Below, piece by piece: positions 7,525 to 17,402 of a stretch of 64,000 bases of DNA. Positions within the stretch are counted from its first letter, which is position 1, and every line of letters begins with the position of its first letter. The notes beneath the pieces were generated by a model, which made no database searches, had not been told where the DNA came from, and saw nothing but the letters and a program-made list of their open reading frames with translations. The translations under genes and the position numbers were made by a program. This stretch comes from UBA2336 sp049306095 (lineage in GTDB: Bacteria > Bacteroidota > Bacteroidia > Cytophagales > Cyclobacteriaceae), in contig JBAQPU010000018.1 of the NCBI GenBank assembly GCA_049306095.1, forward strand, positions 1 to 64,000. The letters are read 5' to 3'.

Positions 7525-9817
7525 AATCCTTCTGATCGAACGCCCCTGGTTTAGGACTATTTTCAAAACCATCTGGATTCTCTTCTTCTGTTTCATTCTT
7601 GGTGTTCCGTTTTACATCTACTCTGTAAGCGTTGATCTTTTTGGGTGGTATGGCGGCATGCCCAGTTTAAAATCAATTGAAAATCCTGAGAATGACCTAT
7701 CATCTGAATTGATTTCAGCTGATGGTGTTTCATTAGGAAAGTATTTTCGCTATAACCGTAGCCAGGTGGCTTACAAAGATCTTTCTCCTCATTTAATTAA
7801 TACCCTAATCATTTCAGAAGACCACCGCTTCAACAGTCATTCAGGTATGGATTTCTGGGCATATATCCGTGTTGCAAAAGGATTGATCACGCTTAATCCC
7901 GCGGGTGGTGGAAGTACCATTACTCAACAACTTGCCAAAAATCTCTACACTCAAAACAGCGATCTTGGGCTTGACGGATCCATTGTGAAGTTGATTCCGG
8001 GACGTTACCCCAAACGTATTTTCGATAAAACGAAAGAATGGATTATCTCTGTTTATCTGGAAAAAAACTTTACCAAGGAAGAAATCATTGCGATGTATTT
8101 GAACACCGCCTCTTTTGGCAGTAATGCCTATGGCATACGTGTTGCTTCTGAGACATACTTCAGCAAAACAGCCGATAGTTTAAACATTCAGGAATCAGCC
8201 GTACTGGTTGGAATGCTTCAAGCTATCACGCGCTTCAATCCGAAAGAAAACCCTGAAAATTCATTAGCCAAACGAAATGAAGTTCTTGGCAAACTTTATA
8301 CACATGGATACATTAAAACAAAGAAGGAATACGATTCAATCAAATCGCTTCCAATTGTGCTGCAGTATAAAGTTCAAAATCAAAACGTGGGGCTGGCCAC
8401 ATACTTCAGAAGAGTATTGGAACCCGAACTAATGGCGTGGTGTAAAGAACGTGGTATTGATTTATGGGAATCGGGATTAAGAATTTATACAACGATTGAT
8501 AGCAGGATGCAACGTTATGCCGAGGAAGCTGTAAACGAGCACATGAAGGATCAGCAAAAGATTTTCGATGAACACTGGAAAGGGAGAAATCCATGGATTG
8601 ATGAAGACTGGCACGAAATAAAAGGATTTCTTCAATCGCGGATAAAACAAACGGAAACCTACAAAAATCTGGTAGCGAAATATGGCGAACGCTCAGATTC
8701 TGTTAAGATTATGCTGAACCGGAAAAAACCGATGCGTGTCTTTTCATGGAAAGGTGAGCGCGACACGCTTTTCAGTTCGATGGATTCGCTTAACTACTAC
8801 AAGCGGTTTTTACATACGGGTTTTATGTCTATGGATGCGCACACGGGGGCTATTAAAGCATGGGTTGGAGGAATTAACCATAAATATTTTAAATACGATC
8901 ATGTAAAGCAGGGCAAACGTCAGCCGGGGTCCACCTTCAAACCTTTTGTTTATGGTACAGCAATAGAAGCTGGTTATAACCCCTGCGCCAAGTACCCGGA
9001 TATTTCTCCGAGTTTTAAAGTGCCAGGGGGAACATGGAACCCACCGAACTCAGATGGCTCTTACGGTAACGGTGAAATGATGACATTACGCCAAGCCATG
9101 GCCCGTTCCATAAATTCCATTACCGCTCAAATGATGCAAAAAGTTGGGGAAGAAAATGTAGTGAAATTTGCCGAGCGTGTCGGCATCACCAGTCAGTTAG
9201 ATGCTGTTCCATCATTGTGCCTGGGTGTAAGCGATGTTTCCTTATTCGAGTTGGTTGGCTCATACTGTACATTTGTCAATGAAGGCATCTATACCGAACC
9301 TTACTACATTACCCGTATTGAAGATAAAAACGGAAATGTATTGGAAAACCGGGTTCCTAAAACGCGGCAGGCCATTAGTGAACAAACTGCTTTTAAGATG
9401 ATTTTCATGCTACGCGGTGGTGTGCAAGAAGAAGGAGGAACTTCATCGGGGCTTCCAATGGATTTAAAAATTGACAATGAAATTGGCGGTAAAACCGGAA
9501 CGACCAACAATGCCTCAGATGGTTGGTACATGGGCGTAACCAACAACCTGGTTTCGGGGGCATGGGTAGGCGGTGACGAACGAAGCATCCATTACCGTAG
9601 CTGGGACATGGGGCAAGGTTCTCGTACAGCAAGGCCCATCTGGGTAAAATTTATGCGTAAAGTGTACGCGGATGAATCACTTGAATATAAAAAGGGTTCT
9701 TTTAAACAACCGGCTACCCGAATCGATACTATTCTGGATTGCGGTCAATATGATGATGTCGCGAGCGATACAACCGTCACACAAATTGAGCCTGCATGGG
9801 AAGTTGATCATCCCTAA
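7475..9817 (+). CDS. Penicillin-binding protein 1A (transglycosylase/transpeptidase)
   Basis: This bifunctional peptidoglycan synthase polymerises glycan strands and cross-links them. I chose ATG 7475 (780 residues), preceded by AAAAGGA, over an ATG at 7445 that would add ten residues. A membrane helix at about 30-50 is followed by a GT51 domain with catalytic Glu115 (SEDHRF) and GGGSTITQQLAKNLY. The transpeptidase domain has STFK (Ser486), SIN (Ser545) and KTG (Lys673). The 50-base overlap with sprE implies coupled expression of a secretion-motor lipoprotein and a wall synthase. Confidence 0.95.
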   Translation: MSTYNSFKKTITRKTREILLIERPWFRTIFKTIWILFFCFILGVPFYIYSVSVDLFGWYGGMPSLKSIENPENDLSSELISADGVSLGKYFRYNRSQVAYKDLSPHLINTLIISEDHRFNSHSGMDFWAYIRVAKGLITLNPAGGGSTITQQLAKNLYTQNSDLGLDGSIVKLIPGRYPKRIFDKTKEWIISVYLEKNFTKEEIIAMYLNTASFGSNAYGIRVASETYFSKTADSLNIQESAVLVGMLQAITRFNPKENPENSLAKRNEVLGKLYTHGYIKTKKEYDSIKSLPIVLQYKVQNQNVGLATYFRRVLEPELMAWCKERGIDLWESGLRIYTTIDSRMQRYAEEAVNEHMKDQQKIFDEHWKGRNPWIDEDWHEIKGFLQSRIKQTETYKNLVAKYGERSDSVKIMLNRKKPMRVFSWKGERDTLFSSMDSLNYYKRFLHTGFMSMDAHTGAIKAWVGGINHKYFKYDHVKQGKRQPGSTFKPFVYGTAIEAGYNPCAKYPDISPSFKVPGGTWNPPNSDGSYGNGEMMTLRQAMARSINSITAQMMQKVGEENVVKFAERVGITSQLDAVPSLCLGVSDVSLFELVGSYCTFVNEGIYTEPYYITRIEDKNGNVLENRVPKTRQAISEQTAFKMIFMLRGGVQEEGGTSSGLPMDLKIDNEIGGKTGTTNNASDGWYMGVTNNLVSGAWVGGDERSIHYRSWDMGQGSRTARPIWVKFMRKVYADESLEYKKGSFKQPATRIDTILDCGQYDDVASDTTVTQIEPAWEVDHP

Positions 9818-9826
9818 TCTGCTTTC

Positions 9827-11608
9827 ATGGAAGATGGTGTAAAACTACAGGTACAGCATTTTCCTGAATCTCCAGGAGTCTATCAATTCTTCAACGCAGA
9901 GGATACGCTCATCTATGTAGGCAAAGCTAAAAATCTAAAAAAGCGAGTCTCCAGCTACTTCACAAAAAGCAGTGGACTTAGCCGCAAAACACTACGATTA
10001 GTATCAGAAATCAGGCGAATTGAGTACGTAATTTCAGGAACTGAATTTGACGCTCTCCTTCTTGAAAATACGCTCATCAAACAGAACCAGCCCAAGTATA
10101 ATATTCTGTTAAAAGATGGCAAGACATTTCCATACTTGTGCATTATGAATGAACCTTTTCCAAGGATCATTTCCACGCGCAAATACATTGCAGAACAAGG
10201 CGAATTCTTTGGGCCCTATGCAGGCGTAACGGCCATGAAAAATATTCTTGAGCTTGTTCGTAAACTGTATACCATCCGAACCTGTAGCCTCGCCTTGACG
10301 AAACAAAATATTAAACAGAAAAAATTTAAAGTTTGTCTCGAATATCACATTGGTAACTGTAAGGGTCCTTGTGAAGGTTTGCAGTCGGAAGAAGAATACC
10401 TGAAGGATATCAGTCAGATCCGAACCATTTTTAAAGGTCAGGTAAGCATCGTTAAAAAATACTTTGAGGAGCAAATGAAAAAAGCTTCCGCTGACATGCA
10501 GTTTGAAAAAGCTCATATTTTCAAAGAAAAACTTAACCTGGTAGAAGGTTTTCAAAGTAAATCACTCGTAGTCAATCCATCTTTTACCGATATCGATGTT
10601 ATCACCATCACCAGTGGAAAAGAATACGCCTATGTAAACTATCTGACTGTAAAAGAAGGGGCTGTTCTTTTTTCAAAATCACTTGAGTTAAAAAAGAAGT
10701 TGGAAGAAAGCGATGAGGAGTTAATCAGTTACGCCTTGTTGGAATTACGTACGCAGTCGCGCAGCACCAATGCCGAGGTGCTGAGCAACCTTCCCATCGG
10801 GCTCCTGCCAGCTGGTACAGAAAACAACATTCCAAAAATTGGAGATAAGAAAAAGCTGGTGCTGCTTTCCCTTAAAAATACATTGGAGTTACAGCGTGAA
10901 AAAGAATTGGCACGATCAGAGAAGAAAGAGAAAAAACCTGAGGTGCTTTCTATTCTTCAAAAGGATCTGCAGCTTCAAGCTTTACCGTCCGTTATTGAGT
11001 GCTTTGATAACTCAAACTTTCAGGGAACAACGCCAGTAGCATCCATGGTACGATTCGTGGATGGAAAGCCTGATAAAAACGGATATCGGCATTTTAATAT
11101 TAAAACTGTAACCGGACCCAATGATTTTGCCTCTATGAAAGAGATTGTGCACAGAAGATATTACCGGTTGCTCCAGGAGACACATCTGCTCCCTGATCTT
11201 ATTTTGGTAGATGGCGGCAAAGGGCAATTGAGCAGTGCCTGCGAGGCGCTGAAAGAACTGGGCATTTATGGTCGTGTACCCATTGCCGGTATTGCAAAAA
11301 AGCTGGAAGAGATTTACTATCCAGAAGATCCTCTCCCGCTTCATATTAATAAGAAATCACCAAGCCTGCGACTGTTACAGTTTATTCGTGATGAAGCCCA
11401 TCGGTTTGCCATTACCTTCCATCGTCAAAAACGCAGTAAAGCTTTTATCAAAACCGAAATGGATGAGTTCAAGGGCATTGGTAAGCAGACGATTGAAAAA
11501 CTGTTGAGCCATTTCAAATCGATGAAAAAAATTAAAGCGGCATCCTTTGAAGAGATTGAGCGGGTTGTAGGAAAGCAAAAAGCGATGTTGATTAAATCTG
11601 AGAAATAA
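9827..11608 (+). CDS. uvrC: Excinuclease ABC subunit C
   Basis: UvrC makes both incisions in nucleotide excision repair. The 593-residue protein has, in order, a GIY-YIG nuclease (residues about 12-95; PGVYQFF and LIYVGKAKNLKKRV), a Cys cluster near the family position, a UVR motif that contacts UvrB (about 205-240), the RNase H-like 5' nuclease domain (about 385-530, with ECFDNSNFQG and LVDGGKGQL), and helix-hairpin-helix motifs at the C-terminus (FKGIGKQTIEKLL). The length is normal. It follows pbp1A by 9 bases, and uvrA is encoded elsewhere in the window. Confidence 0.97.
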   Translation: MEDGVKLQVQHFPESPGVYQFFNAEDTLIYVGKAKNLKKRVSSYFTKSSGLSRKTLRLVSEIRRIEYVISGTEFDALLLENTLIKQNQPKYNILLKDGKTFPYLCIMNEPFPRIISTRKYIAEQGEFFGPYAGVTAMKNILELVRKLYTIRTCSLALTKQNIKQKKFKVCLEYHIGNCKGPCEGLQSEEEYLKDISQIRTIFKGQVSIVKKYFEEQMKKASADMQFEKAHIFKEKLNLVEGFQSKSLVVNPSFTDIDVITITSGKEYAYVNYLTVKEGAVLFSKSLELKKKLEESDEELISYALLELRTQSRSTNAEVLSNLPIGLLPAGTENNIPKIGDKKKLVLLSLKNTLELQREKELARSEKKEKKPEVLSILQKDLQLQALPSVIECFDNSNFQGTTPVASMVRFVDGKPDKNGYRHFNIKTVTGPNDFASMKEIVHRRYYRLLQETHLLPDLILVDGGKGQLSSACEALKELGIYGRVPIAGIAKKLEEIYYPEDPLPLHINKKSPSLRLLQFIRDEAHRFAITFHRQKRSKAFIKTEMDEFKGIGKQTIEKLLSHFKSMKKIKAASFEEIERVVGKQKAMLIKSEK

Positions 11609-11610
11609 AA

Positions 11611-11636
11611 AAGCCTTCCTGAAATCAGGAAGGCTT
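11611..11636 (-). terminator. Terminator between convergent uvrC and gldN
   Basis: A perfect hairpin with arms AGCCTTCCTG and CAGGAAGGCT and an AAAT loop lies between the two stop codons. On the minus strand it is followed by a run of T, so it is a good intrinsic terminator for the gld operon. On the plus strand the downstream bases are less T-rich, so it would end uvrC transcripts less efficiently. Confidence 0.82.
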
Positions 11637-11655
11637 CCTCTGTATTCTGTCCTTT

Positions 11656-12567
11656 CTAGAATTCCCACAGGTTGTGCTCCTTCTCCATCAGCATCATCTC
11701 TGCCCATTCGCGAGCCCAAACAGATTCATAGTAGGGTCTTCCGTTGTTATTGTATACATCCACAATGGCGTCATCGTCAGGGTTCTCAATTTTATAGATC
11801 ACACCTTTAAAGAATCTTAATAAAAAAGCATCTGCATAGTTCTTGTTCTCGGCAGTATTTTGTCTGTTAAACCAAACTGCCTTCTCCGGGTTATTCCGGA
11901 AAACTTTCTCTAAATCTTTATACTTAAAGAAGCCAAGGGGTCTGTACGTTCCTCTGTTATCATCAAATACCTGTAATTCAAGGCACTGAATGTCATAGTA
12001 TAATCTTGACCTTCGCTTGTCAAAAATGACATCCTCTACCATGTTTAGGCGTGTTATTTGACCTGGTAAAAAATTAACAACTTTTCCCTGTGTAGAAACT
12101 ATCCACTCTGTATCCTTGGCAGTACTTGGGTTGATGCCCACGTTATTATCCATTTGGCACTCATAATTTTTACCATTAAAGGAGCGAACATCCCCGATAA
12201 AATATGTACCGGCAGGATCCCAGGCTTCAAACGAAGTTCCTGCCTGAAAAACCAAGTTGTTAAGAAATTCTTCTTTGGTATATTTCGTGGTGAGGGAATC
12301 GGACTGATATATTTCCGCAATCTCTCCCGACTTGGCTGCTTCAATAATCAACTTCGTTATCTCTCCATTTCTGGCAAAGAAACCTTTGTTCTGTTTTTCT
12401 CTTAGGTCAATCTGACGCCATACTCTTAACTTATATAAGTGTTCATAACGAGCGATTGGATTCAATGAATTTGGGTTATACTGAACCTCCTCTGGTTGCG
12501 CCAGCGCTACAAAAGGGAGCAATCCCAACCCAAAAGCCACCAGGAAAAATTTCGTTATTCTCATCAT
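11656..12567 (-). CDS. gldN: Type IX secretion/gliding protein GldN (PorN)
   Basis: GldN is a periplasmic protein that forms ring structures with the lipoprotein GldK beneath the outer membrane and contacts GldM. The 303-residue protein has a signal peptide (about 1-23, ending ALAQ) and the family pattern of a Tyr-rich N-terminal part (YEHLYKLRVWRQIDLREKQN) followed by a soluble mixed domain. It begins 19 bases after the gldM stop, is last in the operon, and is closed by the hairpin at 11611-11636. Confidence 0.95.
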   Translation of the reverse strand: MMRITKFFLVAFGLGLLPFVALAQPEEVQYNPNSLNPIARYEHLYKLRVWRQIDLREKQNKGFFARNGEITKLIIEAAKSGEIAEIYQSDSLTTKYTKEEFLNNLVFQAGTSFEAWDPAGTYFIGDVRSFNGKNYECQMDNNVGINPSTAKDTEWIVSTQGKVVNFLPGQITRLNMVEDVIFDKRRSRLYYDIQCLELQVFDDNRGTYRPLGFFKYKDLEKVFRNNPEKAVWFNRQNTAENKNYADAFLLRFFKGVIYKIENPDDDAIVDVYNNNGRPYYESVWAREWAEMMLMEKEHNLWEF

Positions 12568-12586
12568 AATCTTAATGTCTACTCTA

Positions 12587-14185
12587 CTACTTAAGTTGCA
12601 CCGTAACGATATCTCCGCCTGTCATGGTCACTGCTTCAGGTGTTCCTTTATATGTCATTCTCACAACACTTTTAGGCTCTATGATTAACCGGTCTCCGGG
12701 TCTCATTAATGAACGAACAGATGAAAGGTCAACCCCTTCAGAAGTAAGGGTAAGTTCTTTCACCTGAGCTGTGCCACGAGCAAGGATCACCGACATGTTA
12801 CGAATCCGGAAATTAGCATCCTTCGGAACTTCTTGTTTGAAGTTAGCGTCAGACTCAGCCACAACCCGTATAGCCGTTGCTGCCGTAATGCTGATACCAT
12901 TTTTCAAATCAATATCACGACCATTATTATCCTTTGCAATAATACGGGGGCGCGGAACCAACTTTACATCAAATGGCTCCGATCCCAGGGTTGAACCCGA
13001 GTTACTTACAGTCACATTTACTTTACGCTGGTTAGGAATAATAATTACCTGGCCAATCTTGGAGCCTTTAATAATCTCACCACCGGTTATGGAGAAAGAA
13101 GGGTTATAGCTGGTTCCCAATGCGGGCACTTCAATGTTTACAGTATTACCACAACCCATGTACAGGGTAGGAGCATTACCGGTAGTAACTTTAATTACCG
13201 GCTTGGCCACAAAGTATTCCACATCCTCAACATACGATGTGTCAGGCAATGCAATAACGGCTTTAAAAGTTTTTTTGGCCGTAAGAGTTTTAGGATCGTA
13301 TGCGCCACCACTGGCAGTAAATTTAACGCGTCCCATTTTTAAGCCAGTTTCAGCATCATTTTCAACAACAATCGACCGGCCATCCACCGTCATCGTAGGA
13401 TTCAATGAAGATGAAGACGCTGCCATGAACAAGTCTGCCTCATAAGGTGCACCTGCTGCAACCGTAGAAGATTTTGCACGCACCATAGGCACCACCTGAT
13501 CCACTTTTAAAACTCGTGATCCGGCCTCTGCCGCTAAATAATTTAGCGCCAATTCTTCATTTCCTAAAATTTCGGTTTCAATCTGGTTTACGGATGCTAA
13601 CGCTGCAATAGGAGGTGTATTTTCAAACGTAAATTCAAGAAAGGATTTACGAACATGATCTTCATCACCGGCAAAAATCTTGATGTCTTTAGGTGGTTTA
13701 GCCAGTGATTCATACTTCACCGTAGGGCTGGTCAATTGCTTTAACTGCTTTTCATAATCCTTCAGCTTAGCTTCAAAATCTGATCCCCACTTTGATTTCT
13801 TATCAATCATCATGGTGGCAACTTTTGAACTGTGGTCATTGATGAATTTTTCATCTACCTCAGTAGCACCGGCCGTCTTCATCATCTCCTGTTTAAGGTC
13901 TTCGGTAAACTTAATGGTAGCAGCCGTAAGCTCCCTTACTTTTTGAGCATTCGCAACCGCATTTTTTACCTTGGGGTCAGAGCTTTTACCCCCATCTTTC
14001 ACAATGCCTTCGAGTTGTTCCACATTTTTGCTGGTACTGGTCGCGGTCATCGTGATCAGCGTTTCATTAATGATGGCAAATTTTTCCAATACCGCGTTAC
14101 TTACCTGTAGCGCCAGAAGCGCGGTAAGCACGAGGTACATCATACCGATCATCTTCTGTCTGGGGGTTTCCTTACCACCTGCCAT
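12587..14185 (-). CDS. gldM: Type IX secretion/gliding motor protein GldM (PorM)
   Basis: With GldL, GldM forms the inner-membrane motor that turns proton-motive force into movement of the periplasmic shaft. The 532-residue protein has a short cytoplasmic N-terminus (MAGGKETPRQKM), one membrane helix (about 11-31) and a long periplasmic region that in the family folds into four domains (D1 helical, D2-D4 beta-rich). Arg9 matches the Arg reported to pair with a Glu of GldL in F. johnsoniae. It is 42 bases downstream of gldL and 19 upstream of gldN. Confidence 0.96.
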   Translation of the reverse strand: MAGGKETPRQKMIGMMYLVLTALLALQVSNAVLEKFAIINETLITMTATSTSKNVEQLEGIVKDGGKSSDPKVKNAVANAQKVRELTAATIKFTEDLKQEMMKTAGATEVDEKFINDHSSKVATMMIDKKSKWGSDFEAKLKDYEKQLKQLTSPTVKYESLAKPPKDIKIFAGDEDHVRKSFLEFTFENTPPIAALASVNQIETEILGNEELALNYLAAEAGSRVLKVDQVVPMVRAKSSTVAAGAPYEADLFMAASSSSLNPTMTVDGRSIVVENDAETGLKMGRVKFTASGGAYDPKTLTAKKTFKAVIALPDTSYVEDVEYFVAKPVIKVTTGNAPTLYMGCGNTVNIEVPALGTSYNPSFSITGGEIIKGSKIGQVIIIPNQRKVNVTVSNSGSTLGSEPFDVKLVPRPRIIAKDNNGRDIDLKNGISITAATAIRVVAESDANFKQEVPKDANFRIRNMSVILARGTAQVKELTLTSEGVDLSSVRSLMRPGDRLIIEPKSVVRMTYKGTPEAVTMTGGDIVTVQLK

Positions 14186-14227
14186 AATCTATTCGATTTA
14201 GGGTTGTCTTTTAACTACTAAAAAAAA

Positions 14228-15049
14228 TTACTTGCCTGATCCTCTCATGGCGGTGAGCATGCTGCCATAGATGTTGTTCAGGGATGCCAGGTTATCAGAC
14301 AGTTTACCAAGTTCTGAAGTGAACTTTGCGGTGTTGTCACCAACCTTTGTCAGCCCTTGCATAGCACCGGTCAGGCTCTCATAGAACTTATTCATGTTCT
14401 TCACATGGCTATCGGCATCTTTTAGTTCCATTTCATATACCGAGTTCAAGGCAGCAAGATTCTTTGTTACTTTTTGAACTTGAGAGTGATATTCCCCTGC
14501 ATCCTTGGAAGCATTTGCCATCGATCCAACTGCTTCAATAGCAGTTTTGTACGACACATTCATATCAGCAAGTGCCTTAGAGGCTGTTTTCACATTTGTT
14601 GCATATTCGTTAGTGGCTACCGCTGCATTCGACAGGTTATTCATCTGCGATGCAGAGCTTGCCAGGTTATTTAATCCTTTGCCAAGGTTGTCGAGCAAGT
14701 TTTGATCAACCTTTGCGGTCTTCAGCATTTCGTCAACTTTTAAAAGCGGAGATTCGGAAGAATGACCAGCCTTACGAATGGTTGGAGCGGTTACCTGACC
14801 TTCAAAATCTTCAGCCAGTTCAGGATAAACTTTTGTCCAATCTGTTTCTTTTGCAGGTGGTTCGAAAGCACTCAGGAAGAAGATACCTGCTTCCACTGAA
14901 AGGCCGATCATCAGCATTTCGTCTGCACCGGTCAGGTGAAGAATTTTAAACAACGCACCGATGATAACAACTGCCGCACCGATACCATAGACCTTTGGCA
15001 TTATGGTTTTGAAGAGGAGTTCGGCAAATCCGCCTTTTTTCTTGCTCAT
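14228..15049 (-). CDS. gldL: Type IX secretion/gliding motor protein GldL (PorL)
   Basis: GldL is the pentameric stator partner of GldM. The 273-residue protein has two membrane helices near the N-terminus (about 19-38 and 44-62), and the rest is a cytoplasmic helical tail rich in Ala, Asn and Lys with probable coiled coils. Glu53 and Glu63 lie in or at the end of the second helix with the ten-residue spacing of two functionally important glutamates in the F. johnsoniae protein; this alignment is from memory. It lies between gldK (65-base gap) and gldM (42-base gap). Confidence 0.95.
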   Translation of the reverse strand: MSKKKGGFAELLFKTIMPKVYGIGAAVVIIGALFKILHLTGADEMLMIGLSVEAGIFFLSAFEPPAKETDWTKVYPELAEDFEGQVTAPTIRKAGHSSESPLLKVDEMLKTAKVDQNLLDNLGKGLNNLASSASQMNNLSNAAVATNEYATNVKTASKALADMNVSYKTAIEAVGSMANASKDAGEYHSQVQKVTKNLAALNSVYEMELKDADSHVKNMNKFYESLTGAMQGLTKVGDNTAKFTSELGKLSDNLASLNNIYGSMLTAMRGSGK

Positions 15050-15114
15050 TTTAGTATTGGTTTAAGTTTTTATTTCAGTTAGTATTTTAAATATAAGTAG
15101 AGTTTTTCAATTAT

Positions 15115-16203
15115 TTAAAATTCACGACCAGAGGAGCGTCCCAGGTGAGTCATAGCACAACGGAATCCAATGTAAGCCCGGGTAGAATCTCTGAACTCGT
15201 AGGTTCTGGTACCAGTTTCAAGATAATACGCCACATCCTTCCACGAACCTCCGCGCACAACTTTCTTAGGTTTAATCTTCTCATTGTACTTGGCACTTTC
15301 CGGATCGGTACGAGGATCGATGTACTGCGGGTTTAAGTCCCAAACGGTTGGAACAGACGCTGGATTGAAGTCATCCAAACACCATTCTGAAACGTTTCCG
15401 GCCATGTCATACAATCCATAGTCGTTGGGGAAGTACGCCATCACAAAAGATGTGTACGCAAAACCATCATCATAAAAATTACCACGGCCGGGTTTGAAAT
15501 TTGCCAGCATACAGCCCTTTGCATTACGGATGTACGGGTTACCCCAAGGGTACTTCGCCAGGTCTCGTCCACCACGAGCCGCATATTCCCATTCCGCCTC
15601 TGACGGAAGCCGGAAATTTGGCATTGGGAAGTCGCCAATACTTTTGCGGTAATCATTCAAATAGGCAGTTCTCCATTGTGCAAAATAGCTGGCGGCATCC
15701 CAGTTCACCCCAACTACCGGGTAGTCATCATAGCCCGGGTGCCAGTAATAATAATCCTGTATTGGATCGCCCATGTGGTGGGCAAAATCTTTCACCCATG
15801 CAGTGGTATCAGGATAATAACGCTGACGAAATGTTTCAGCATCAATGGTTTCAAATCCTTCTATGCTTCCGTTATCGATCAGGTAGAAGTTGGTAAACTG
15901 ACGATACTCATTATTGGTGATTTCAGTATCATCCATGAAGAATGAACCGATGGTAACTTGCTTGTTGTAGTTGATTTGCGTTGAAGCCGGATCTTCATCG
16001 GCCTGACCCATGTGGAATGTTCCGGCAGGAATTGGAACCATCCCAAAGGGTACGGTAAGCACCCAGCCTTCTCTTCCTGGTACTCCCACCAGTTCACCCG
16101 CGTCACCACCCTTGCCACCACCGCCCAGACCTAAAAGACCACACGCACTGGCAGCAAGGCCAGTAAGGATGAGGATAATTTTTGAAGAAGCCGATTTATT
16201 CAT
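15115..16203 (-). CDS. gldK: Type IX secretion/gliding lipoprotein GldK (PorK)
   Basis: GldK is an outer-membrane lipoprotein that forms the periplasmic ring with GldN. The 362-residue protein has a lipobox (LAASAC, Cys21), an unusually glycine-rich linker (residues 22-36), and a domain with the formylglycine-generating enzyme/sulfatase-modifying fold (about 50-350; PIPAGTFHMGQ, RLPSEAEWEYAARGG, MAGNVSEWCLDDF, RGGSWKD). The fold is used structurally here. It is 65 bases upstream of gldL and 126 downstream of porP, reproducing the porPKLMN order of Porphyromonas gingivalis. Confidence 0.96.
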   Translation of the reverse strand: MNKSASSKIILILTGLAASACGLLGLGGGGKGGDAGELVGVPGREGWVLTVPFGMVPIPAGTFHMGQADEDPASTQINYNKQVTIGSFFMDDTEITNNEYRQFTNFYLIDNGSIEGFETIDAETFRQRYYPDTTAWVKDFAHHMGDPIQDYYYWHPGYDDYPVVGVNWDAASYFAQWRTAYLNDYRKSIGDFPMPNFRLPSEAEWEYAARGGRDLAKYPWGNPYIRNAKGCMLANFKPGRGNFYDDGFAYTSFVMAYFPNDYGLYDMAGNVSEWCLDDFNPASVPTVWDLNPQYIDPRTDPESAKYNEKIKPKKVVRGGSWKDVAYYLETGTRTYEFRDSTRAYIGFRCAMTHLGRSSGREF

Positions 16204-16329
16204 ATGTATATAAAATCAAATTTTGATATCTCATTCTAAAGGTTCGAAAATAGCTTCCCGAACTCAATTTTTTAAAAAACTGTTGACCAAATTCCACAAA
16301 ATCTTACGAAAACCAAAATAATTTATCGC

Positions 16330-17289
16330 TTAATGCCTGTAACGGGGGGTTCGAACGATTTTTTTGCCGCCCCCCACTGTTACTGGTAACTCATAGGTTA
16401 GCATGATTTCATGTGAAAAATTTTCTTTGGCCTGAACATCTTTCACAATAAAGTCAATAGAGTACCCAAGCTTCAGTGACTTATCCTTCAAAAAACTGTA
16501 TCCAAGCAGAAGATTAGCCGCTTCTGACTGTCTAAACGCCAGCCCTCCCCACATCGTATTACGGAGAGTAGCAACTACTGCCAGGTCGAAGGAAAATTCG
16601 TTGAAATCTGTTTTTACGAGGACGCTTGGCTGAATTTGGAGGTCGAAATTCACATCATAGAAGTAGCCAGCGGTAAAGTTCATGTGTTGCTCCAGGGCAC
16701 CGCGTGCTTCCTTTATCCAAAAATCAAAGGTTGCCTTAGTCAGGTGATTGAACCCTATTCCTGCATAGTATTTTTCAGCCCGGTACATAACACCTGCCCC
16801 TAAATCGGGCTTAATCTGTGTTTCCTTTCCCTCAATAATAACCGGGTCGCCCTCCTGAATAGGATTGTACTGGCCTCCATCAATGGTTTGTGAGTAAGCC
16901 CCAACCTTTAAACCAATGCTCAGTTTGCTGTCCTTTATTCCCAAATGATAGGCATACATCGCCTGGATTTCCAAATTATTTTGTGGGCCAAGCTGATCGT
17001 GCAAAACATAGGCACCAAAACCGCTCTTGAGCTTATGAACGGGAGTTGAAAATGTTAACAGTTGTGATGTAGGGGCGCCACGTCCACCAAAAGATGATTC
17101 ATAACCTAACCATTGGCTCCTGTGAAGCATGGTCATGCGGGTAACACCATCTACACCGGCTGCAGCAGGTGTTAGGTATATGTTATTGAACATATACTGA
17201 GAGAACTGGGCATCCTGCTGCGCCCATACCTGGCTGACAGAACCTGTTAGGAGAAGGCAAAAAATGATATAAAAACCTTGTCTTAGCAT
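16330..17289 (-). CDS. PorP/SprF family type IX secretion membrane protein
   Basis: These outer-membrane beta-barrel proteins work with T9SS components and, in gliding bacteria, with surface adhesins. The 319-residue protein has a signal peptide (about 1-23, ending VWAQ) and the family hallmark QDAQFSQYMFNNIYLTPAAA at the mature N-terminus, followed by alternating strands. Its place before gldK matches porP of P. gingivalis. Because many PorP/SprF paralogs exist in this phylum, the position supports the core porP copy but does not prove it. Confidence 0.9.
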   Translation of the reverse strand: MLRQGFYIIFCLLLTGSVSQVWAQQDAQFSQYMFNNIYLTPAAAGVDGVTRMTMLHRSQWLGYESSFGGRGAPTSQLLTFSTPVHKLKSGFGAYVLHDQLGPQNNLEIQAMYAYHLGIKDSKLSIGLKVGAYSQTIDGGQYNPIQEGDPVIIEGKETQIKPDLGAGVMYRAEKYYAGIGFNHLTKATFDFWIKEARGALEQHMNFTAGYFYDVNFDLQIQPSVLVKTDFNEFSFDLAVVATLRNTMWGGLAFRQSEAANLLLGYSFLKDKSLKLGYSIDFIVKDVQAKENFSHEIMLTYELPVTVGGGKKIVRTPRYRH

Positions 17290-17375
17290 TAAACTACAAA
17301 AAGCAGAATTTAAAGTAAGTGCTTTTTTACGACACTTTCAATGGGTGTGTAATTAAAGTGTAATAAAAAACACCA

Positions 17376-17392
17376 CTTTGTAAAATACAAAG
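17376..17392. repeat. Short inverted repeat upstream of porP
   Basis: The arms CTTTGTA and TACAAAG are separated by AAA, in the 113-base gap between hemD and porP (both minus). It could be an operator or a weak hairpin. It has no T run and I see no second copy in the window. Confidence 0.3.
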
Positions 17393-17402
17393 GATGAACC
17401 AG

